This document shows positions 1-5,959 of a stretch of DNA of 5,959 nucleotides, piece by piece. Positions within the stretch are counted from its first letter, which is position 1; each line of letters begins with the position of its first letter. Below the pieces are notes generated by a model that saw only the letters and a list, made by a program, of their open reading frames with translations, was not told where the DNA came from and did not search any database. Origin of the DNA: Tardiphaga sp. (GTDB lineage Bacteria; Pseudomonadota; Alphaproteobacteria; Rhizobiales; Xanthobacteraceae); the NCBI GenBank assembly GCA_014377915.1, contig JACMOT010000611.1:1-5959 (forward strand), read 5' to 3'. Made by a program: the position numbers and the translations under genes.

Positions 1-459
1 CAGCATCGCGGCGTCATGGGTCTTGAACACCGATTGCGCGGCCTGGATCCGCCTGGCGGGATCCGGTGACATCAGCGTCAGCCCGCCCAATGCGGCTTCG
101 ATGGTCCGGCGCAGGCGGTTGTTCAGCCGCACGGCGACGGCGCTGTCCGGCACGGTCGCGACCGGCGCCCCGGTGGCGGCGTCGAGGCCCTTGCCGTCGG
201 CGCCGGTGGCAAAAACTTTTTTGCTGTCGGGGTCGGCCAGCAGCCGGCCTTCCTGAAGCGCGCTGATGATGGCGAAGGCCTGCGCATTGCCGGACGTCGC
301 AATCTCGCCGACGGCGTCGTCGGTATCGGAGAAATCGTCATTGGCGAATTTGGCGACGGCGTCCTCGAAGGGATCGGCCAGCGCCGGGATGGCCGAGGCG
401 GCAATCAGCAGGACGGCAAAGGCAAGGGCGCGAAAACGAACGAAAAAACTGATCAGCAC
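1..459 (-). CDS. urtB: Urea ABC transporter permease UrtB, N-terminal part (runs off left edge)
   Basis: This is the first 153 codons of a UrtB-type permease, one of the two membrane subunits of the high-affinity urea importer UrtABCDE in the inner membrane. The frame is open from a GTG at 459 to the window edge. Residues 1-28 form a signal peptide: basic residues R8 and R10, a hydrophobic run, then a PALA site before D29. The rest is the extra N-terminal periplasmic domain of UrtB, which simple BPD_transp_2 permeases lack; a VRLNNRLRR stretch and a following LTLMSPDPARR segment match what I recall of UrtB. The transmembrane permease domain lies beyond the edge (family length roughly 530 residues). 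GTG is chosen because AGGGG lies 6 bases upstream (466-470 on the complement) and the signal peptide begins right there. It follows urtA on the same strand after 214 bases. Certain as to frame; family assignment strong. Confidence 0.88.
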   Translation of the reverse strand, partial: MLISFFVRFRALAFAVLLIAASAIPALADPFEDAVAKFANDDFSDTDDAVGEIATSGNAQAFAIISALQEGRLLADPDSKKVFATGADGKGLDAATGAPVATVPDSAVAVRLNNRLRRTIEAALGGLTLMSPDPARRIQAAQSVFKTHDAAML

Positions 460-481
460 TGATGACCCCTGCGGAAGGAAA

Positions 482-525
482 GAGAAGGCGACGAGACTGC
501 CGCCTTCTCCAGTTGCTCGGGAGAA
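482..525 (-). promoter_or_regulatory. Candidate attenuator upstream of urtB: two mutually exclusive hairpins
   Basis: Read in the urt direction, three segments follow each other: TTCTCC (525-520 to 505-510 partner logic), GGAGAAGGCG and CGCCTTCTC. The middle segment can pair with the first (TTCTCC/GGAGAA, 6 bp, 9-base loop, 505-525) or with the third (GAGAAGGCG/CGCCTTCTC, perfect 9 bp, 10-base loop, 482-509). The second hairpin is followed by a pyrimidine-rich TTTCCTTCC, a poor substitute for a U-tract. It ends 22 bases before the urtB GTG. The arrangement resembles terminator versus antiterminator and could reduce urtB relative to urtA. The pairings are seen in the sequence; the regulatory role is inference, and no ligand domain is recognised. 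Confidence 0.4.
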
Positions 526-549
526 ATGATCAACGACGGACCTATCAGC

Positions 550-632
550 CGTCATTGCGAGCGAAGCGAAGCAATCCAGGAACCACGAAGAAAGGCTGGA
601 TTGCTTCGTCGCAAGAGCTCCTCGCAATGACG
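550..632. repeat. REP-like imperfect inverted repeat between urtA and urtB
   Basis: The left arm (550-579, beginning CGTCATTGCGAG) and right arm (596-632, ending CTCGCAATGACG) are inverted copies. The outer 12 bp (550-561 with 621-632) and an inner 13 bp (CGAAGCAATCCAG, 567-579, with 596-608) match perfectly; the right arm carries extra bases between these blocks. The 16-base centre is 580-595. I recall this motif as a dispersed intergenic repeat in Bradyrhizobium and Rhodopseudomonas genomes. In the urt transcript it would form a long hairpin that could protect the urtA 3' end, as REP elements do between malE and malF in E. coli; that role here is inference. Confidence 0.75.
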
Positions 633-638
633 GGGAGA

Positions 639-664
639 GATGGTCCCATGTTGCTCAGACCATC
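639..664 (-). other. Hairpin immediately downstream of the urtA stop codon
   Basis: GATGGTC (639-645) and GACCATC (658-664) are a perfect 7-bp inverted repeat around a 12-base loop. It begins 10 bases after the urtA TGA. No T-run follows in the urt direction, so it is not a convincing intrinsic terminator. It may stabilise the urtA 3' end together with the longer repeat next to it. Confidence 0.4.
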
Positions 665-673
665 ACGACGAGA

Positions 674-1996
674 TCAGGAACCCTGACCGCCGCACTTGTT
701 GGTCTTGGTGTTGTAGTTGCCGCACTTCTTGCCGACCCAGTCGCCGACCAGATCCTTGGAATCCGGCAGCTCCTTCGACCAGGCATCGCCGGCGACGAGG
801 CCGGGGGTCTTCCAGACCACGGCGAACTGGCCGTTCGGCTTGATCTCGCCGATGAACACCGGCTTGGTGATGTGGTGGTTCGGCAGCATCTTGGAGGTGC
901 CACCGGTCAGGTTGGCAGCCTCGATGCCGGGAAGCGCGTCGATCACCTTGTCGGCTTCGACCGACTTCGCCTTCTCGACCGCCTTCACCCACATGTTGAA
1001 GCCGATATAAGTGGCTTCCATCGGGTCATTGGTGGTGCGCTTCGGGTTCTTGGTATAGGCCTGCCAGTCCTTGATGAATTTGGTGTTGGCGGGGGTCTTG
1101 ATCGACTCGAAATAGTTCCAGGCGGCGAGATGGCCGAGCAGCGGCTTGGTGTCGATGCCGGCGAGTTCTTCCTCACCCACCGAGAACGCCACCACCGGAA
1201 TGTCGGTCGCCTTGATGCCCTGATTGCCGAGTTCCTTGTAGAATGGCACGTTGGCGTCGCCATTGATGGTGGAAACCACCGCGGTCTTCTTGCCGGCCGA
1301 GCCGAACTTCTTGATGTCGGCGACGATCGTCTGCCAGTCGGAATGACCGAACGGCGTGTAGTTGATCATGATGTCTTCCTGCTTGACGCCCTTCGACTTC
1401 AAATAGGCTTCCAGGATCTTGTTGGTGGTGGGCGGGTAGGCGTAATCGGTGCCGGCCACCACCCAGCGCTTCACCTTCTCGTCCTTCATCAGATAGTCGA
1501 CCGCCGGGATCGCCTGCTGGTTGGGGGCGGCGCCGGTGTAGAACACGTTGCGCTCGGACTCTTCGCCCTCGTACTGCACCGGGTAGAACAGCACCGAGTT
1601 CAACTCCTTGAACACCGGCAACACCGACTTGCGGGACACCGAGGTCCAGCAGCCGAACACGACGGAAACCTTGTCCTTGGTGATCAGCTCGCGTGCCTTT
1701 TCGGCGAACAGCGGCCAGTTCGAGGCGGGATCGACGACCACGGCTTCCAGCTTCTTGCCGAGAATGCCGCCTTTTTTGTTCTGCTCATCGATCATGAACA
1801 GCACGGTATCTTTCAACGTCGTCTCGGAGATCGCCATAGTGCCCGACAATGAGTGCAGGACGCCGACCTTGATGGTGTCATCCGCGGCTTGCGCCGAAGA
1901 GAATGCCGAAAGCCCCATCACGAGGCCCGCGGTGGCGGCCATCCAGCGACGCCGGGTCATCGGTTGGGCTATCGCGTGAGTCAAATTGCTAATCAT
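674..1996 (-). CDS. urtA: Urea ABC transporter, substrate-binding protein UrtA
   Basis: UrtA is the periplasmic receptor that binds urea and delivers it to the UrtBC permease driven by UrtDE; it belongs to the Leu/amide-binding (type I periplasmic binding protein, AmiC/FmdD-like) family. The 440 residues match the usual UrtA length. Residues 1-38 are an export signal: T14-R15-R16-R17-W18-M19 resembles a twin-arginine motif, followed by a hydrophobic core and an AQA site at 35-37, so Tat export is plausible. The mature part opens with IKVGVLHSLSG (42-52), and FGCWTSVSRKSVLPVFKEL (114-132) followed by FYPVQYEG is characteristic of UrtA. Cys425 and Cys435 near the C terminus could form a disulfide. 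ATG at 1996 is supported by GGGAGA (2006-2011 on the complement) at 9 bases; the ATG at 1960 (M13) would still keep the signal peptide. It is first in an operon with urtB. Confidence 0.95.
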   Translation of the reverse strand: MISNLTHAIAQPMTRRRWMAATAGLVMGLSAFSSAQAADDTIKVGVLHSLSGTMAISETTLKDTVLFMIDEQNKKGGILGKKLEAVVVDPASNWPLFAEKARELITKDKVSVVFGCWTSVSRKSVLPVFKELNSVLFYPVQYEGEESERNVFYTGAAPNQQAIPAVDYLMKDEKVKRWVVAGTDYAYPPTTNKILEAYLKSKGVKQEDIMINYTPFGHSDWQTIVADIKKFGSAGKKTAVVSTINGDANVPFYKELGNQGIKATDIPVVAFSVGEEELAGIDTKPLLGHLAAWNYFESIKTPANTKFIKDWQAYTKNPKRTTNDPMEATYIGFNMWVKAVEKAKSVEADKVIDALPGIEAANLTGGTSKMLPNHHITKPVFIGEIKPNGQFAVVWKTPGLVAGDAWSKELPDSKDLVGDWVGKKCGNYNTKTNKCGGQGS

Positions 1997-2067
1997 GTGC
2001 GTTCATCTCCCTGACGCAGACGTAAAATATCGCGGATCGGCCCCACGGCCGGCGCGAGTACGTAATC

Positions 2068-2082
2068 GCAAGAAGTGTGCCA
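2068..2082 (-). promoter_or_regulatory. Sigma-54 (-24/-12) promoter of the urt operon
   Basis: On the minus strand the sequence TGGCACACTTCTTGC has TGGCAC at 2082-2077 and TTGC at 2071-2068 with 5 bases between. The invariant GG and GC are exactly 10 bases apart, as required for the RpoN -24/-12 element. Transcription would start near 2056, leaving a leader of about 60 bases before urtA. A perfect CGGCC/GGCCG dyad (2038-2051) lies at the start of that leader. Sigma-54 promoters need an enhancer-binding activator; for urea uptake NtrC is the expected one (established for nitrogen-scavenging operons generally, inferred here). I found no convincing NtrC dyad between 2083 and 2300. Confidence 0.75.
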
Positions 2083-2417
2083 CCACCACACCGCACGTCA
2101 TAACCTTGGGATCGTTGATGATTTACGGGTTTCGCCGCCCCCGGCCGAAATCGATTGTTTATTCAGTAGGCACAAGCTTTGACCATGCGCCTGGCACTCA
2201 GCCCAATAAATATGCAAAAATCGACTTTTGACTAAATTTCGCGCAGCGGTATTTGGTCGCGGCGCGATCATTCCGACGATTTACCTTGAAAATGCCGCGT
2301 TCGTGTCCCATATGACCGAAACGACCTTGAGAACCATCAGGTCTATGCGAGCCGCGTGTTCTGATCCCGTCCAACGGTTTCTGGCTTGCCCCTTCAGCTA
2401 ACCAAAACCGACGCCCC

Positions 2418-2442
2418 AGACACGCGGGTGTCTCAGACACCC
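2418..2442 (+). promoter_or_regulatory. Interleaved dyads over the helicase -35 region (operator candidate)
   Basis: AGACAC, GTGTCT and AGACAC occur in succession at 2418-2423, 2428-2433 and 2435-2440. The first two are a perfect inverted repeat with a 4-base centre. The last two sit inside a perfect 7-bp dyad, GGGTGTC-TCA-GACACCC (2426-2442). The second dyad covers the proposed -35 element (2434-2439), as a repressor or activator operator would. If transcription starts further upstream, the same repeats would instead give two competing RNA hairpins. The binding protein is unknown. Confidence 0.45.
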
Positions 2443-2463
2443 CTCGCGCGCTCCTGGCATAAT
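2434..2463 (+). promoter_or_regulatory. Candidate sigma-70-type promoter of the helicase-infA operon
   Basis: CAGACA (2434-2439, 4 of 6 to TTGACA) and CATAAT (2458-2463, 5 of 6 to TATAAT) are 18 bases apart. TG at 2455-2456, one base before the hexamer, makes this an extended -10 element. Transcription would start near 2470, giving a leader of roughly 32 bases. Assigned by eye only. Confidence 0.45.
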
Positions 2464-2501
2464 GGCCGGGCGCCTGCTGTCATCATGGAAAGATACATCT
2501 T

Positions 2502-3938
<1,437 letters not shown>

Positions 3939-3961
3939 ATTCGATCGATCTGGAGCTAACA

Positions 3962-4243
3962 ATGGCCAAAGAAGAGCTGATCCAGTTCGAAGGACTGGTG
4001 ACTGAAATCCTTCCGGATGCGCGCTACCGCGTGCAGCTGGACGCGGGACATGAAATCGTTGCCTACACCGCGGGCAAGATGAAAAAGAACCGCATCAAAA
4101 CGCTGGCAGGCGATCGCGTGACGATCGAGATGTCGCCCTACGATCTCGAAAAGGGCCGGCTGATCTTCCGTCATAAGGACGAACGCCCCGGCGGCGGCGC
4201 CCCGCGTGGCGCCCCGCCGCGCGGCCAGTTCCGTCGCCGCTGA
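3962..4243 (+). CDS. infA: Translation initiation factor IF-1 with a Gly/Arg/Pro tail
   Basis: IF-1 is a small S1/OB-fold protein that binds the 30S A site during translation initiation. Residues 1-72 match canonical IF-1: [18 protein letters not shown], then [20 protein letters not shown], and [18 protein letters not shown]. Standard IF-1 ends at about residue 72; here 21 more residues follow (73-93), made mostly of Gly, Pro and Arg and ending in RRR. I recall a tailed second IF-1 of this kind in Bradyrhizobium relatives, so a standard infA may lie elsewhere in the genome. GGAG (3952-3955) is 6 bases before the ATG. It sits 23 bases behind the helicase stop and no separate promoter was seen, so the two are likely one operon. 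A strong hairpin follows at 4280-4307. Confidence 0.93.
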   Translation: MAKEELIQFEGLVTEILPDARYRVQLDAGHEIVAYTAGKMKKNRIKTLAGDRVTIEMSPYDLEKGRLIFRHKDERPGGGAPRGAPPRGQFRRR

Positions 4244-4279
4244 TACGCGACGACCGGCTTGCACCGCACAACGATTGAA

Positions 4280-4307
4280 CCGCGCGCGACATGCAAGTTG
4301 CGCGCGG
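4280..4307 (+). terminator. GC-rich stem-loop after infA, probable operon end
   Basis: CCGCGCGCGAC (4280-4290) pairs with GTTGCGCGCGG (4297-4307) in an 11-bp stem with one G-U pair and a 6-base loop, 36 bases after the infA stop. It is very stable but no T-run follows, so it is either a weak intrinsic terminator, an RNA 3'-end stabiliser, or a Rho-dependent end. Confidence 0.5.
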
Positions 4308-4362
4308 CGGCGAAGTTGTAGACTACTGTTCGTGCACTATCAAAAAAACGTGCGCGTCAGGA

Positions 4363-4391
4363 TTGTCTTAGATACCGGCTTCGCTTAATAT
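4363..4391 (+). promoter_or_regulatory. Candidate promoter of the cold-shock gene
   Basis: TTGTCT (4363-4368) and TAATAT (4386-4391) are 17 bases apart, each 4 of 6 to sigma-70 consensus. A start near 4398 would give a leader of about 134 bases, in line with the long leaders usual for cspA-type genes. The rest of the 288-base infA-to-cold-shock gap (4244-4531) holds the infA hairpin, a CCGGT-acag-CCGGT direct repeat (4431-4446) and the leader hairpin at 4481-4500. Confidence 0.35.
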
Positions 4392-4480
4392 GAGCTAATC
4401 GATTTTCGGCCGGACGACATTATCTATCCCCCGGTACAGCCGGTCTAGACTGACGACCCTTCCAAAAATTCGATATCACC

Positions 4481-4500
4481 AGCCCGTATGAACGCGGGCT
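4481..4500 (+). promoter_or_regulatory. Leader hairpin upstream of the cold-shock ribosome site
   Basis: AGCCCG (4481-4486) and CGGGCT (4495-4500) form a perfect 6-bp stem with an 8-base loop. It is followed by an AU-rich, apparently unstructured run (4501-4514) and then the ribosome-binding sequence GAGAAGGGA (4515-4523). Such placement could keep the ribosome site open or help temperature-dependent control; the function is inference. Confidence 0.4.
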
Positions 4501-4531
4501 ACTACTATATTATTGAGAAGGGACTACCCCC

Positions 4532-4744
4532 GTGAGCATGGGAACTGTGAAGTGGTTTAACGCGACCAAGGGCTTCGGCTTCATTCAGCCGGATGACGGC
4601 GGCAATGACGTGTTCGTGCACATCAGCGCCGTCGAGCGTGCCGGCCTTGGCACCCTGCGTGAAGGCCAGAAGATCAGCTACGAAATCGTTGCCGATCGTC
4701 GCTCTGGCAAGTCTTCGGCCGACAATCTCCGCGCCGCCGGCTAA
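4532..4744 (+). CDS. Cold-shock protein, CspA family
   Basis: A 70-residue single cold-shock-domain protein that binds single-stranded RNA or DNA and melts mRNA secondary structure. RNP1 is KGFGFI (13-18) and RNP2 is DVFVHI (26-31), with the expected aromatic residues W8, F15, F17 and F28. The end SADNLRAAG matches family C termini. GTG at 4532 is preferred: AGGGA (4519-4523 region) lies 8 bases upstream, against 14 for the ATG at 4538, which would shorten the protein by two residues. It has its own promoter candidate and long leader, and is followed by two hairpins, so it is probably monocistronic. Genomes of this group usually carry several such paralogues, so no specific csp symbol is given. 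Confidence 0.95.
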   Translation: MSMGTVKWFNATKGFGFIQPDDGGNDVFVHISAVERAGLGTLREGQKISYEIVADRRSGKSSADNLRAAG

Positions 4745-4748
4745 ACGG

Positions 4749-4770
4749 ATTACGCGGCTCGCCGCGTGAT
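4749..4770 (+). other. Stem-loop directly after the cold-shock stop codon
   Basis: ATTACGCGG (4749-4757) pairs with CCGCGTGAT (4762-4770), 9 bp including one G-U, around the 4-base loop CTCG. It starts 4 bases after the stop and has no T-run, so it more likely protects the mRNA 3' end or aids the terminator just downstream. Confidence 0.5.
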
Positions 4771-4784
4771 TTCGCCGACATACG

Positions 4785-4814
4785 AAAAGGACGCGCGTTC
4801 AGCGCGGCCTTTTT
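4785..4814. terminator. Bidirectional intrinsic terminator between the cold-shock gene and the Tad genes
   Basis: AAAAGG-A-CGCGC (4785-4796) pairs with GCGCG-G-CCTTTT (4802-4813) around GTTCA, with one A/G mismatch, and is followed by TTTTT (4810-4814). In the other direction the stem ends in CCTTTT. It lies between two convergent genes (stops at 4744 and 4836) and can end transcription from both sides. Confidence 0.85.
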
Positions 4815-4835
4815 GCTGTGACAGGCGTGTTCGGT

Positions 4836-5465
4836 TCAAGGACTGGTCTTGGTCGTGCACGCCGTGGCCGGCGAGTAGTAGACGCAGATCGACTGCCGCG
4901 GTCGCGTGTAGGTCGACTCCTTCAGTGTGATACCGGCCTTCGACACCACATATCCGATGATCGGCTTGTAGATGTAATTGACCTCGGCAAGGATCAGATA
5001 CTGGTTTGCCAGCACGTTGTTCGACGCATCCTTTCCGATCAGACCAGCCGGCACGGTGACCGACGAACCATAGGTCAACGGGAGGTCGCCCTTGCTCCAT
5101 TGCACCTTGCCCAGCCCGGCGGCAGCGGGATCGAGGTAGACCTGACTGATCCTTACCGTGAGACTGCTGGCCGCATAGGGCGTCAGCATCGCATCGCCGA
5201 TCGTGAAGAAGTTGGCGATGTCGGTATCGGTCACCGTGGTATAGCGCGATGCCAGATCGGCCATCGATTGCGCGATTATCGTCACCTTGCGATCCGCGCC
5301 GACGCCCATCGAGACATCGATCATGCCGAAGAACATCATGATCATCAGCGGCATGATAAGGGCAAATTCGACGGCTGCGATGCCGCGATTGTCCTTGGCC
5401 AGGCGCCTCAGAAAACGCGGAAACCGGCGCCCTGCGAGAACCCTGATCATGATCCCGACTCTCAT
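4836..5465 (-). CDS. TadE-like pilus assembly pseudopilin
   Basis: A 209-residue inner-membrane/periplasmic protein of the TadE-like family, part of Tad (Flp, type IVb) pilus assembly. After a basic N terminus, residues 28-34 read G-IAAVEF, the type IVb prepilin signal G/XXXXEF that TadV-type peptidase cuts; the hydrophobic segment runs to about residue 50. The remaining part is periplasmic and not conserved enough to name further. Cys194 and Cys203 near the C terminus may form a disulfide. ATG at 5465 overlaps the preceding TGA (ATGA, 4 bases), indicating translational coupling; M6 at 5450 is an alternative start, and neither has a strong ribosome site. It could be TadE, TadF or another pseudopilin; the family does not separate these by eye. 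Confidence 0.85.
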   Translation of the reverse strand: MRVGIMIRVLAGRRFPRFLRRLAKDNRGIAAVEFALIMPLMIMMFFGMIDVSMGVGADRKVTIIAQSMADLASRYTTVTDTDIANFFTIGDAMLTPYAASSLTVRISQVYLDPAAAGLGKVQWSKGDLPLTYGSSVTVPAGLIGKDASNNVLANQYLILAEVNYIYKPIIGYVVSKAGITLKESTYTRPRQSICVYYSPATACTTKTSP

Positions 5466-5959
5466 TGCGGACGAAAGGCGGCAGTGGCGGTCAACAGACG
5501 CGATTTGTTGGTGCCACCACGGTTGATATTAGCGATGTTGTAGCCGAGGCCAGTAACGAACAGCGGCCATTGGTAGTACGATCGAACGACCACTGTGCTG
5601 GTCGTATCGTTCGATGACGGCGCATTGTAAGTGAAGCTGTCGATAAAATTGCCGCTGGAGTCGATCGGATCGGCTATCGTGAAAGCCGTACCCGCCGCGT
5701 AGGTCTGCACATCGTTGCGCAATTTCGTGCAATCCATCAGCCCCTTGACACGATTGCAGAGCGCCGTCTCGTAGTCGGATTTGGACACGACCGTGCTGGT
5801 GAAGAACGTGCGCCCGGAGTCCTGAACGGCGGTTTCAAGTACCTGGCCGGCGAAAAACACCATGCCCGTTTCGATGATGGCGAAGATCAGCGCGAAGAAC
5901 ACCGGCGCAATGATCGCGAATTCGACGGCGGCGGAGCCGCGCCGGTCGCGTCCGAAGCC
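5462..5959 (-). CDS. TadE-like pilus assembly pseudopilin, start beyond right edge
   Basis: The frame is open from the window edge to TGA at 5462-5464, giving 165 residues without the true start. The fragment begins in a basic segment, and residues 8-14 read G-SAAVEF, again the G/XXXXEF prepilin-peptidase motif, followed by a hydrophobic helix to about residue 37. The GTG at 5902 lies inside that helix and cannot be the start. Residues QVLETAVQDSGR after the helix are typical of TadE-like proteins. Cys68 and Cys77 of the fragment form a close pair, possibly a disulfide. It overlaps the next gene by 4 bases and is its operon partner; pairs of short TadE-like genes are usual in Tad loci. Confidence 0.85.
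   Translation of the reverse strand, partial: GFGRDRRGSAAVEFAIIAPVFFALIFAIIETGMVFFAGQVLETAVQDSGRTFFTSTVVSKSDYETALCNRVKGLMDCTKLRNDVQTYAAGTAFTIADPIDSSGNFIDSFTYNAPSSNDTTSTVVVRSYYQWPLFVTGLGYNIANINRGGTNKSRLLTATAAFRPQ

Larger units (their letters stand above)
1997..2501. other. Divergent intergenic region between urtA and the helicase gene
   Basis: About 500 bases without a credible gene. The left part carries the urtA ribosome site, leader and sigma-54 promoter (minus strand). The middle (about 2100-2245) is the most AT-rich stretch, including a CAAAA/TTTTG inverted repeat at 2215-2230, and is where upstream activator sites would be expected; nothing certain was recognised. The right part (2418-2501) carries the plus-strand helicase promoter candidate and dyads. 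The stretch 2250-2415 shows nothing I can name. Confidence 0.6.

Noticed and set aside
462..686. Small plus-strand frame with SLRAKRSNPG in the urtA-urtB gap
   Set aside because: This is the translation of the dispersed inverted repeat, a frequent false gene in these genomes.
872..1852. Long open frame (326 codons) on the plus strand opposite urtA
   Set aside because: It is antisense to a certain gene, rich in His/Arg/Gly/Leu as expected from GC-biased codon positions, has no recognisable domain, and urtA explains the region.
1989..2006. Five-codon ORF overlapping the urtA start out of frame
   Set aside because: Its ATG lies inside the urtA ribosome-binding sequence, so it has no usable ribosome site of its own.
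2201..2215. Possible NtrC site (GCCCAATAAATATGC) upstream of the sigma-54 promoter
   Set aside because: Only about half the positions agree with the palindromic NtrC consensus, so it cannot be told from chance.
2198..2440. 80-codon minus-strand frame in the divergent intergenic region
   Set aside because: No family resemblance or supporting ribosome site; it covers promoter DNA and biased composition does not support coding.
5529..5732. Minus-strand frame of 67 codons inside the second TadE-like gene
   Set aside because: Out-of-frame shadow of the TadE-like coding sequence, with no independent support.

Overview
The window looks like chromosomal DNA from a Bradyrhizobium/Rhodopseudomonas-type alphaproteobacterium (Nitrobacteraceae). 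It is GC-rich. It carries an IF-1 with a Gly/Arg/Pro tail and a Bradyrhizobium-like RhlE-type helicase. An inverted repeat of the 'CGTCATTGCGAGCGAAGCGA' kind, which I recall as widespread in that family, lies between two genes. The genus assignment is inference from recalled family sequences, not from a search.

Layout. Positions 1-2082 (minus strand) hold the start of a urea ABC transporter operon: a near-consensus sigma-54 promoter (2068-2082), urtA (674-1996) and the first 153 codons of urtB (1-459), which runs off the left edge. The 214-base urtA-urtB gap is packed with RNA-structure candidates: a hairpin just after the urtA stop, a long REP-like inverted repeat, and a pair of mutually exclusive hairpins that resemble a terminator/antiterminator just upstream of urtB. 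Positions 1997-2501 are a divergent promoter region. Positions 2502-4243 (plus strand) hold a DEAD-box helicase started by TTG, followed after 23 bases by a tailed translation initiation factor IF-1 (infA). Position 4532-4744 is a small cold-shock (CspA-family) gene behind a roughly 290-base gap with its own promoter candidate and leader hairpin; two hairpins, the second a bidirectional terminator, follow it. Positions 4836-5959 (minus strand) hold two TadE-like pilus assembly genes with a 4-base ATGA overlap; the upstream one is cut by the right edge.

How the genes work together. UrtA captures urea in the periplasm and passes it to the UrtB-containing permease; a sigma-54 promoter fits induction under nitrogen limitation through NtrC. 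The helicase, IF-1 and cold-shock protein are three RNA/translation proteins of kinds often induced by cold, and together look like a small RNA-remodelling neighbourhood. The TadE-like pair belongs to Tad/Flp pilus assembly and is unrelated to the rest; the terminator at 4785-4814 separates it from the cold-shock gene.

No phage, insertion sequence, CRISPR array, tRNA or rRNA was seen. All protein families are known. The less ordinary signals are regulatory: the urtA-urtB intercistronic structures, the sigma-54 promoter, and the dyad over the helicase promoter.
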